Assembly (NCBI GenBank): GCA_964019135.1
Contig: OZ025257.1
Location: 14,597,971 to 14,661,970, forward strand
Length of the DNA stretch: 64,000 nucleotides
Source of the DNA: Arenicola marina
Lineage: Eukaryota; Annelida; Polychaeta; Arenicolidae
Direction: 5' to 3'
Positions within the stretch are counted from its first letter, which is position 1; each line of letters begins with the position of its first letter. A model generated the notes under the pieces. That model saw only the letters and a program-made list of their open reading frames with translations. It was not told the origin of the DNA and made no database searches. Both the position numbers and the translations under genes were made by a program. This document shows, piece by piece, positions 12,201 to 21,814 of this stretch.

Positions 12201-13859
12201 TATCTGGTTCAAAGGAATTACCTATGCGTGACATATTTATTTCGCTTTGGTGTTCACTTTAGAATGAAATGAAATAGAATGGGGTAATGAGACGTGACCA
12301 TATCGGTGCGTGTAACTGCGTGTTCTCTCGCTCTCGAACGAATATAATGGATACAGGTATGTTCTTTGACATTTTATTTCTCACAACAAAAGGTTATCGT
12401 ATGCAAGAAGGATCAGGTTAACATAAACAATAATTATAAATTACCATTACTTCATGCCAAGGCGATATTTTTCATTCCCTATTCATTTATTCTAGGTATC
12501 TCTATGCTACAAAATGGGCCGATGCCGGGATTCCTGAGCCAGGACTTGCTGAACAAGTTGCTGCTCAGGGTCCCTCATCTGTCATCGGCTGAGGCGCAAC
12601 TTAGAGAAGGGTTGCGATATCTCGGCATTTTACAGGTTTGTTGCAACACACTTTTTCGTGATCAACCCACTCCCGCTTAGCTTTTGAGCGTTGACCTCAC
12701 CCTCCATCCCTTACCTGTTAAAGCGGGGAGGTTGGGGGTGGGGTGGGGGGGGTAGAAAGCAACCGTTATCAAGTATAACGACCCATACCTCGAATGTTAT
12801 CCCGTTTAATCCTTTTGTGCCTTCATGTAAAAGGATAGGTGAGTGTGCCAAATATGTAGTAAGTCCATAAATATATACAATGACATATGGGCACTAAAAT
12901 ACTGTTGTGTATATTTATGCTAAAAGACATCTGGAAATTAAACTATGAGGAACATCGTATCTTCTTGCAATTATACCCTATGTTTTTTATTTCGGCATCA
13001 ACATCTATTTACTATAGACCTGAATACATTTTTCTTTATGTCAGCTCTTGGAGAAACTATCGGTAATCCGATTTTTGCTCCTACCAACGGCTGAGAAGCC
13101 GGTGAGCCAACGTAAGCTGGTCCATCTGCTTCCGCCACAGTTCGCGGAAGCTGGCAGCAACGCCCGGGTGGCCCAAGAGTCTTCCTATAAGCTATACCTC
13201 GCATACACGAGAGAAGTTGCAGGTATATTCGGCCTTTCTTGAGCTACACACAGTATCGAGTTTTTCAATTTCTAAACGTAGGACACAAGATACAAGACAT
13301 AGTTCTCTTTTCGTTGATGAACAGTGTTTAAAGCGTCCTGAATATACAACCAACCAACCGACTTTTAGTTTAAACATATTTTATTGGCAATTGGAAACCA
13401 GGCACACTGCCTATGTGAACCTATATGAGGAACCAACCAATCTTTCGTTTATGTCTTAGTACGGTACATTAACAGTTTATAAGTCACACTAGGCAACATA
13501 TCATGAAAGTCGTCTTAACATGAACAAGCGCTTTCAGCATCATCACCTTATACCCCCAAGGCTCATATCTAGTACCGATTTGTTTCATTTCAGCGGGCCG
13601 ACGAACCATTAGGGAGGTCACGCTCTCGCTGGAGCATATTTTGAAATTTGCGACAGGCAGTGAGAGAGAACCTATGCTCGGGTTCCAACTACAGCCGCAA
13701 CTAGTGTTCTCAGCGGAAGAGTCGCAGGTGATGCCTGCGAGCATCACATGCATCAACAGGCTGCAGCTCCCCGGACCAGGAGCCACATCCCTGGAACAGA
13801 CAGTTCTGTTCAATCTTTTCGATCACGCGTTTTCTTCAGATTACTTCGGTAAAGCGTAG
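6005..13859 (+). CDS. HECT-domain E3 ubiquitin-ligase-like protein (G2E3-like family)
   Basis: Ten exons fit GT-AG rules and matching phases: 6005-6217, 7015-7051, 7685-7847, 8556-8826, one exon ending 11163 (start about 10964 or 10996), 11378-11422, 11738-12117, 12496-12635, 13045-13222 and 13594-13859. No start codon is visible, so the 5' end is missing. The order is a Ser/Arg-rich region, a basic linker (PYSRGRRRP), a globular part, a C2HC finger (CLFC...HLETC, end of exon 4), a Thr/Pro linker, then a HECT domain. HECT hallmarks are LGGPRRDF, LQNGPMPGFL and the catalytic cysteine in ITCINRLQLP (Cys codon 13749-13751). The family attaches ubiquitin through this cysteine. The frame carries a TAG at 12048-12050 within the HECT domain, with homologous sequence continuing after it. 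This may be a nonsense allele, an assembly error or an early pseudogene. Exon 4 ends in phase 0; the 10996 start of exon 5 would need another small exon, the 10964 start would not. Confidence 0.8.
7015..7051 (+). CDS. 37-nt microexon of the HECT-like gene
   Basis: A strong acceptor (CTTCTTCCCGCAG) and a GTTGGT donor flank 37 nt that translate to RFNPYSRGRRRP plus one base. The length is exactly what is needed to carry phase 0 from exon 1 (ends 6217) to the phase-1 entry of the next exon at 7685, where the frame continues GRTTSKTFVCL. Without it the two neighbours are out of frame. It encodes a short basic linker. Confidence 0.75.
7964..8399. mobile_element. MITE with ACCGGT-rich inverted ends
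   Basis: It begins CGTGTTCGATTTA and ends with the exact reverse complement TAAATCGAACACG. Subterminal AAACCGGTTT palindromes occur near both ends. About 436 bp, no transposase frame. It sits in the intron between HECT exons 3 and 4. Confidence 0.65.
9395..9720 (+). mobile_element. LINE reverse-transcriptase remnant
   Basis: A frame starting near 9400 reads RIYQFADDNSLFMKDEQS and then, after a stop, a KTE motif. This matches the YADD catalytic loop and the downstream GL-N-KTE signature of LINE reverse transcriptases (L2/CR1-like or related). Only about 100 codons remain, with stops. It lies in the long HECT-gene intron after exon 4. Clade assignment is not possible by eye. Confidence 0.65.
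9820..10040. repeat. CGACACGCGACATGG minisatellite (~30-bp unit)
   Basis: Four to six copies of a unit containing CGACACGCGACATGGACCTTT and TTAAAATC. Related words (TGTCGATGTCGCTTTTTCAG, TCAGTGTCGGAATTT) occur at about 20030-20200 and 57440-57620, suggesting one dispersed family. Confidence 0.7.
10472..10762. mobile_element. Short GGCGGAT-ended MITE with G/C runs
   Basis: It starts GGGGCGGATC and ends TATCCGCCACTG, giving short inverted ends of the GTGGCGGAT type. Inside are a run of about 17 G near 10510 and C runs near 10735-10748. A second element with the same ends (CAGTGGCGGATCCAGG ... CTGGATCCGCC) lies at about 29057-29220. Confidence 0.55.
12700..13044. other. HECT-gene intron, nothing further seen
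   Basis: Intron between HECT exons 8 and 9. It has a G-rich run near 12725-12755 and otherwise AT-rich unique-looking sequence. Confidence 0.5.
13318..13366 (+). mobile_element. SINE 3'-tail fragment
   Basis: The sequence TTAAAGCGTCCTGAATATAC followed by AACCAACCAAC matches the 3' end of the SINE at 1967-2212, in plus orientation. No head is seen, so it is a truncated insertion in the last HECT-gene intron. Confidence 0.65.
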
Positions 13860-13984
13860 TACAAAATTTCCTTTCTTTGCTTGATTGATTAGATAAGTTT
13901 ACGCACATACGTTTTTGAGGGGTGACGTTTGAATATGTTTTTGGACCATATTTTGTGGGCAGTGTTGGGTAAATTTAGACCTGG

Positions 13985-14480
13985 AGTAGATTAAAGCAGA
14001 TGTGGGCGAGGGGTGGTGTAGACCTGGAGAAGTCTCGGTGAGGTGATGTACATATAGTAGTAGATTAGAGCAGATGTGGGCGAGGGGTGGTGTAGACCAG
14101 GAGAGGTCTTGGCGAGGTGATGTGTGTACATATAGTAGTAGAATAGAGCAGATGTGGGCGAGGGGTGGTGTAGACCAGGAGAGGTCTTGGTGAGGTGATG
14201 TGTGTACATATAGTCGTAGATTAGAGCAGATGTGGGCGAGGGGTGGTGTAGACCAGGAGAGGTCTTGGCGAGGTGATGTGTGTACATATAGTAGTAGATT
14301 AGAGCAGATGTGGGCGAGGGGTGGTGTAGACCAGGAGAGGTCTTGGCGAGGTGATGTGTGTACATATAGTAGTAGATTAGATTGATGTGGGCGAGGGGTG
14401 GTGTAGACAAGGAGAGGTCTTGGCGAGGTGATGTGTGTACATATAGTAGTAGATTAGATTGATGTGGGCGAGGGGTGGCT
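13985..14480 (+). repeat. Minisatellite, ~78-bp unit, seven copies
   Basis: Units contain GATGTGGGCGAGGGGTGG, GTAGACCAGGAGAGGTCTTGG and a GATGTGTGTACATATAGTAG part. The word TGTGGGCG recurs at 14001, 14075, 14153, 14231, 14309, 14386 and 14463, so the period is 74-78 bp. Because 78 is a multiple of three, long repetitive frames stay open on both strands. The array begins about 125 bp after the HECT-gene stop codon and does not overlap an exon. Confidence 0.85.
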
Positions 14481-14634
14481 TCGGGCCTGGAGTGGTGTTT
14501 GAGAATGGAAAGCTTGTGTATACAGTAATTAATCAGAAGGAAGGGCAGTTTGTATTATTATACTGACAAGTATGGTTCGTCGAAATAGTTTAGAATGGCA
14601 CACATAGGTAAAGGCAATAAGTGTAATAATGGAT

Positions 14635-17600
14635 TCACTGCCTTAACTGTTCGTCGGCAGAACGCACAGCCTCTAGATAAGGGTGTATGTCCCAGGTATC
14701 TGTTGCATGTAGCATGCTATGATCGACTGTATGTTGAAACGCTGCCATCTGAGCGTCAGTAAACGGTGTTTGGGTTGCTGAGACGACGATGCCATCTGTT
14801 TCCTCCCCCGAGTCAGGCACTGGTGCTTGCGGGTTCACACCATATTCCGGGGCTGCATCCTGCAACAAGTAGTTATTACACACCCCTCATTATCGTTGGT
14901 CGACATTAATATTCGCAATTCTTGTATATTTTGTACTTGTACTTCGTTAATAAACAGCAGACAGCAGAAAAGGTACTTGATATAGTTTCACCTTCATGTG
15001 ACACATAGCATTATAACGAAATACAAGTTGCAAGTTCGTTACGCATAATGAGCGAGGGATTGATATTTTGTAAACTCATATAAACATCGGTAAACCTTGG
15101 AATATATGTAATTACATATATGTAAGTGATACTTAAGATGCCGATCTGAAGCTCAACGCGCTACCTACTGAATCACTGAGGCTCATATCGAGATATAATA
15201 AAGACTTGGTTTCTGAAGCAAAGTTTGAAATAGAATAGAATTAGTTTGTTTACCGCTTGCAAGGTTTCGAACTACTCCGTTGGGATGATGCCATTGTCGT
15301 TGGCTACACGCTGCATCCACATAACAAATAGTTGAATCGGCGTCTTGTTACGTTCAGTTCTTAATTTGTGATTATTCCAGGATCCTTTTTAAACAGTTGC
15401 AACATTTTGTCAATGACTGGTTGATACACATAGTGCAAGCAAAATAAGTGGACGTCATTGTCTGGATCAAGACGCCCGTTTGCCTCAAGGCTGCTAAAGA
15501 GGTCATGAAAAAGTGACAGAACAGCCAGAAAAACATCTCGCCAATAAAGTCGTTCAATTCTGCTATTGTGCACGCTTTTCCCAGTGATGTAGCTGCCGCG
15601 ACCGGGTCCGCGTTGTGGGTGACTCAACATGAAAGTTGCCACATCTCGGTTCTCGACCCCCATGTCTCCTCGTACCCTTGATGGAAGCCCCCAGTCCTTT
15701 ACCGCTTGTTTGAATAGGGTAAGGACTGTGGACGATCGGTTATTTGTTTGACACGATAGGTGGACAATAACCCGGCTATATCCATCGATACAGCCGTGCA
15801 CCACGAACCTCCATCTGAAATTAAAACAAATGGAAAAACAATGTATTGTGGCGATTTCTTCTTTCTGACACCACTCTATTTTTATTCGCTGGTGTGCGAC
15901 GCCAAAACAGAAAATTATTTCTCTTTTTGTTCGTTTATTCGGACGACACAATCCGGTTGCGAAGATACGTACATTTCTTTTCCACTTCTAAACTTCTGAC
16001 ATTGTTATCCTAATTTCTCGGGCGATGATCCAGGCTCATGATCATAACCCCTTATTTATACTAGCTAGGCCAGGAGCCCCTCCACCCCTACAGGGACCCA
16101 CTAGCAGCGTCAGGATTCTCCCCCACGCCCACTAACGCTGAGGGGACCACCCTGGCACCCTCGGGATTCCCCCCACCCCTACTAAAGCTGAGGGGATCCT
16201 CCTGGCAACGTCAGGATTCTCCCCCACTCCCACTAACGCTGAGGGGATCCTCTGGCAACGTCAGGATTCTCCCCCACCCCCACTAACGCTGAGAGGACCA
16301 CCCTGGCGCCCTCGGGATTCCCCCCACCCCTACTAAAGCTGAGGGGATCACCCTGGCAACGGCAGGGTTCCCTACACCCCCTACCTCCGCATGCACGCTC
16401 AGCGCGCCGTGCCTCGCTGCCATATGCTTTGTTTCTACCTTGCTAAATTTTCACTAGATGTGTCGCAAGTTTATGAGCGAGGGTGCGTGGATGAACCCGA
16501 TTAACAGTTGTAGGCGAAATGGTGTATTCTACTAACCGGATAAGTTTATGATTACTGTCCATGTGCCAAAGTGCCAGTGGCGATGCAACGCTGTACACTC
16601 TTCTTCTGATCGTGCGATGTCGTCGTATGTTCCTTCCCACTGGATCCATCCTGGCAATACTCTCGCGAATCCGGCTTCTTTGAATATGAACTCCATCACG
16701 GACAAGATGGCCTTCAATGGACTTAAAGCCTGAAAATATACCTTCAGTTACTATATATCTATAAACCAGAATTAACAAACCTAGCTAGCATATATGTTCG
16801 CGCTTATAACCAAAACGTATTGGGCCCATCAGTCGCGATAGCCAAAGAAGAAATTTGAAATTGTATTGCCCGCCCGAAGATAATGAAAAATGTTGTATTT
16901 ATCATCAATAAATGGAAAAGTGTTTAGCAAAAACTAAATGTTATAACGTATCTCAGTATAACGCTTATTTCCGTTGCTCATAAAATTCGGATCTGTCGTT
17001 AACTTAGCATGTAAAAGATACGATTACAAGTTGTGACGATATTCCTTACCTGATCTGGGAAAAGAGGACACAATCTGCATGACCCGAACATCCAAGGCGT
17101 CATCTGCCATGATTGTGAAGCGGGGTCTGGAGGTCAGTCCAAAGTCATGCAGTCTTCGTTCAACAGTCCGCGTGCTGACGGCCAGCATCGAACCCATATC
17201 GTGTGACGAGAAGTTATTTTCTGCGCAGAGATTTACTGTATAAGTTACTATATACCTATATATACAGTACCAACAAATGTATTCAATTGCTAACTTTTCA
17301 ATATTCTAATCGTATGGCCTAACCGTTAGTTATAGTTACAATTACGAGCAACGCTACACTGTGGATACTAGTAATGCTTGCTTCGGTTGCTAAATAATTT
17401 ATACACTAATAAGGCAGAATTCTATTTACATGGCACGTCAATACCATTTAGCCCCGTGCCAAGGCTTTCGAACATAGGTTTATGGCAAATGATAGAAAGC
17501 TTGTGTGCCTTACCAAGAAAAAACTGCAGCTGTTCTTGCGATATGTGAAATCTTGGCCTGCCCCGATTGCCAGTATGCAATGTTCTGGCCTGGTATCCAG

Positions 17601-17802
17601 TATCTGTGTCGACCTTGACCACCTGGTTGGCCATGGCAATGAACTCACATTTTGCTTGCAAAATCCTATCGATAAGCATGACTGGGATTTGTTGATCCTG
17701 CATACAAGATTCTATAAATAAATCCATTTGGGCTGGGATCACACTAATGTTCGCTGATGTTGTAGACCCATGCCGGACATATTCCCCAATGGTCTCGATC
17801 AT
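14635..17802 (-). mobile_element. Integrase-core (transposon-derived) gene, multi-exon, probably broken
   Basis: On the minus strand, spliced segments at about 17514-17802, 17050-17220, 16537-16729, roughly 15240-15814 and 14635-14859 resemble a large animal family of integrase-core proteins. In order: an N-terminal helical part, a GRPRF helix-turn-helix-like segment, a TRTVERRLHDFGL segment, RRRVYSVASPLALWHMD, an RNase-H-fold integrase core (GCIDGYSR, GDMGVEN, SVHNSRIERLYWRD), and an acidic C-terminal tail ending EQLRQ. Acidic residues in the three core motifs are candidates for the DDE triad. Donor and acceptor sites fit between the segments. The copy looks mostly intact but with about one break in the frame; it is treated as a fossil. 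No terminal repeats were recognised. Whether it is an element or a domesticated gene is not decided. Confidence 0.65.
16055..16380 (+). repeat. GC-rich minisatellite (CTAACGCTGAGGGGA unit)
   Basis: About six units of roughly 55-60 bp containing CCCACTAACGCTGAGGGGA, CCACCCTGGCA or CCTCTGGCAACGTCA, and GGATTCTCCCCCAC. It lies in an intron of the integrase-core gene. It shares GGACCACCCTGG wording with the larger satellite at 18.0-19.6 kb. Confidence 0.8.
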
Positions 17803-18054
17803 GCTCTGTAGGGATTGAAGGAGTGGGTCATCTTCCTTTTAGTGATGCTGAAATGTTTTGACTACGGCCACTTTTCGCTCACGACACCACGTTAACAAAG
17901 AGATGTAGCAACGTATGTTGGACGTATTCCATTTTCATCAGCTTATGTCCTTTTTTCAACCGTGTGCTTTGTGTCTGATTTTCCCTACTCTTTGTCGTGA
18001 ATCCCACTAGTCCCCCTCCGCTTCTCTTGCCCCGCTCCTTTAAGCCCGCCCCCC

Positions 18055-19660
18055 ATTCCTTAAACACACCCCCCCTCCCCCTGGGATACCCCGGCACCAT
18101 CTGAATTCCTCCCCCTCCCTCGGGAGTACCTTGGCCACATCATGCTAGACTTTTTGCATAGGGCCCGCCTCACCCCCTGGAACACCCTGGCACCATCAGA
18201 ACTTCTCACCCCCTCTGTTGCGGGTACCCAGGTCACATCTGGATCTAGCCGCCCCACCCCCAGAGGACCACCCTGGTACAATCCGGGCTGGCACCGCCCC
18301 TTTCCTGGCCTGGTGTCCCCGGTTGGTGTTCCCGCTAAAGATGTACCGCCTCCAACCCAGGGGGGTCTTCCTCTCAAGCGGCTGGGGCCCTGGTACAATC
18401 CGGGCTGGCACCGCCCCTCTCCTGGCCTGGTGTCCCCGGTTGGTGTTCCCGCTAAAGATGTACCGCCTCCAACCCAGGGGGGTCTTCCTCTCAAGCGGCT
18501 GGGGCCCTGGTACAATCCGGGCTGGCACCGCCCCTCTCCTGGCCTGGTGTCCCCGGTTGGTGTTCCCGCTAAAGATGTACCGCCTCCAACCCAGGGGGGT
18601 CTTCCTCTCAAGCGGCTGGGGCCCTGGTACAATCCGGGCTGGCACCGCCCCTCTCCTGGCCTGGTGTCCCCGGTTGGTGTTCCCGCTAAAGATGTACCGC
18701 CTCCAACCCAGGGGGGTCTTCCTCTCAAGCGGCTGGGGCCCTGGTACAATCCGGGCTGGCACCGCCCCTCTCCTGGCCTGGTGTCCCCGGTTGGTGTTCC
18801 CGCTAAAGATGTACCGCCTCCAACCCAGGGGGGTCTTCCTCTCAAGCGGCTGGGGCCCTGGTACAATCCGGGCTGGCACCGCCCCTCTCCTGGCCTGGTG
18901 TCCCCGGTTGGTGTTCCCGCTAAAGATGTACCGCCTCCAACCCAGGGGGGTCTTCCTCTCAAGCGGCTGGGGCCCCCCCTCCCCCTGGGATACCCCGGCA
19001 CCATCAGAATTCCTCCCCCTCCCTCGGGAGTACCTTGGCCACATCATGCTAGACTTTTTGCATAGGGCCCGCCTCACCCCCTGGGACACCCTGGCACCAT
19101 CAGAACTTCTCACCCCCTCTGTTGCGGGTACCCAGGTCACATCTGGATCTAGCCGCCCCAGCCCCAGAGGACCACCCTGGTACAATCCGGGCTGGCACCG
19201 CCCCTCTCCTGGCCTGGTGTCCCCGGTTGGTGTTCCCGCTAAAGATGTACCGCCTCCAACCCAGGGGGGTCTTCCTCTCAAGCGGCTGGGGCCCCCCCTC
19301 CCCCTGGGATACCCCGGCACCATCAGAATTCCTCCCCCTCCCTCGGGAGTACCTTGGCCACATCATGCTAGACTTTTTGCATAGAGCCCGCCTCACCCCC
19401 TGGGACACCCTGGCACCATCAGAACTTCTCACCCCCTCTGTTGCGGGTACCCAGGTCACATCTGGATCTAGCCGCCCCACCCCCAGAGAACCACCCTGGT
19501 ACAATCTGGGCTGGCACCGCCCCTCTCCTGGCCTGGTGTCCCCGGTTGGTGTTCCCGCTAAAGATGTACCGCCTCCAACCCAGGGGGGTCTTCCTCTCAA
19601 GCGGCTGGGGCCCTCCCCCCCCCCCCTTCCAGCGCTCGGGGACCACCCTGGCTCCATTCA
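18055..19660. repeat. GC-rich higher-order satellite: 117-bp units within 319-bp units
   Basis: Six nearly identical 117-bp copies start at 18271, 18388, 18505, 18622, 18739 and 18856, each with GGTACAATCCGGGCTGG and CGCTAAAGATGTACCGCC. A single 117-bp copy plus about 202 bp of other sequence forms a 319-bp unit; the word AAGCGGCTGGGG recurs at 18961, 19280 and 19599. Since 117 is 39 codons and the unit lacks stops in several frames, open frames of over 300 codons appear on both strands. No splice structure or known domain supports a protein, so I call satellite DNA. Homogeneity suggests recent amplification. Confidence 0.85.
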
Positions 19661-19984
19661 GTGGTCACTCCACCCCACTCGGACCCGCGCACTGGGCGAC
19701 CTCGCTGGGGACTTCTATCCCCGCGGGTGCCTTAACAAAGATTACCAGACACGCTAACGCCCTACCAACAAGTGTTGCACGTTGTATATGACGTGCGCTG
19801 GCGGAGATGTGGACTGCTGAGGGGGTGAAGGGGTGGGGGTAGAGATCAATGCATAGTTGACAATGATAATATCATGTTTCTCGCTGAAGGGGTTACCGGA
19901 TCCCAATTCTGAAACCATGGGTAGAGTTGCCAACTGACACCTATTTCTTCGGTCTCCTTTGCATTCCCGCACCCCTTTAGAGGG

Positions 19985-20200
19985 GTCTGGAATGAGAAGT
20001 GGGGGTGGGGGATCCAGTGTTGATTTCTTAAAAATTCTCAGTGTCGAATGTCTATTTTTCACGGCGTTTTGGCTAAGTTCAGTGTCGTTTTTTTCCTAAA
20101 ATGCCAATATCTGTGTTGATGTCGCTTTTTCAGATCCTCGGTGTCGGAATTTGGGGTCAATGTCGAACGTCGATTTTTCAAATATGCGTGTCCCCTTCCA
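19985..20200. repeat. Dispersed TGTCGATGTCGC-type repeat
   Basis: Contains TGTCGCTTTTTCAGATC, TCGGTGTCGGAATTT and GTCGATTTTTCAAA words that recur in the same order at about 57440-57620, just before the last AP1G1 exon. A GGGGTCTGGAAT segment at about 19985 is the inverted match of ATTCCAGACCCC at about 57614. The family boundaries are unknown. Confidence 0.6.
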
Positions 20201-21814
20201 GACCTCTTTTTATATATCCCTAAAATACTCTTCACGTTTTCCCCCCACTGCCAAACTAATCCCAGCACGTGCAACGTGTTCGTCCAATTTATCTTTTTAC
20301 TAGCCCCCCTCGTGTTTCAATAAACTGCATGTTGACCGCCCTCGCTAGCGCTAAACATACGCGGCCTGCAGCTCTGAATCCAGATCACCTCGTTAAGCAC
20401 CGGAAGCCCCCCCGCTGGTCAGCGGTCGTAAACCTACCGGCCAGTAGTTACTTATCTCGGTATAGCTCCCCACCCATCGACCCTGGCCCTACGCCCCCGG
20501 GGTGACTTACTCGCTATAGCTAACTAAGCAAACACTATGCTCTACTGGTCTACATTAAAACAATGAAGCGATTGCTGCATCGTCGATAAAAGCATACATT
20601 GGCGATTTTTTGGGTTAGCTGTAGTTGACGTTTCTGTTCGAAATGGCGTATTGTGAAGATTCATCCTAACTCGTTCAACCGAAATTACTCCGGAGTCACA
20701 AAGATCTCCCCATATTCTCATTGATCAAAATGTGATCACATTCAGAGTTATTGCCAACAAACACTCAAGCTAGCTAGTGCTCGGAACATTTCACCGACCA
20801 GTGGCCCAACATGATTAACACGATTGAGAGTAGTTGTTTTTGAAAATCACTGGGTAAAGTCCAAAGGATGTCAGATATCACCTAGATGAAATAAAAATTT
20901 AATCTGGTGTGGTCGGGTATGATGACGGCGGTGCGACGGGCTTCGTGGGCAGCACGGTCCTTGACGTCGGAACGAGGGATCATAAATAGAGGTATTGTAC
21001 TGGAAAAACATTTAAAGAATTTTTTTTGGCATAAGTTTTTTTTTGCTCTCTGCGTACGATCAATAAATGCTATCTTTCTTTAGACAAATCTCCTTGCACG
21101 TCTGGGTACATATCTGTTCACTTTCACGACAAATACTGAGGAGACGAAAACCACGCACAAACAAGCACACGTTATATTCTTAATGGGTACAGCACCAACG
21201 TATCAACGTATCGAGTAAAACAAACACGAAAGTTTCACGTCAGTGGCAAGGTTTAATGTTCAATAAAATGTATGAGAGTTATCCTTCGTTAACAACATTG
21301 ACGGCGACGAGCAGATATATAGCCACTACCACGAGGCTTCTAGAATACACAACGTCTTCTGCGGTGACGCCTTTTTAACCCTTAAATGCCCAAGCGCTTC
21401 AGATATACATTTAGGACCCGATTTGCCGATCCCTATGAAGCGCACACAGCGCCATCTGTAATATCAATGAAGCAAGACCATTTATGTGTAATCAACATTT
21501 GCGCACAAACAAAACGAACAAAAAAGTATAAACACAGTAGAACTAGTATGGGCGTGTTAGAAAAAAATTAAGTCTCTTGCACGGGGTATTGTATTATTAC
21601 CGGGATTATTATATTATTATTATTTATGGCTCTCCTTCATGGCTGGGTTAGATATAGAATTGCACAGACCTCGTTCCCTCCAGCATGTAAGCGGTCTACT
21701 TACTCCACTGATGGCACATTGCACATCAGGTCCATTTAGACGTTATCATAATAGCAGTTACACACATATTCCATGGCAGTCAGGAACGCGCACATTCGCC
21801 AGGTGGCGCCGCGG
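20200..21814. other. 3' flank of GCSH; no further gene seen
   Basis: No exon-like frame with paired splice sites was found on either strand. The part next to 21814 is presumably the GCSH 3' untranslated region; I could not place its polyadenylation signal with confidence. Confidence 0.45.

Noticed and set aside
18060-19757. Four overlapping open frames of 211-388 codons on both strands
   Set aside because: All follow the 117-bp and 319-bp satellite periods. No known domain is seen and both strands are open at once.
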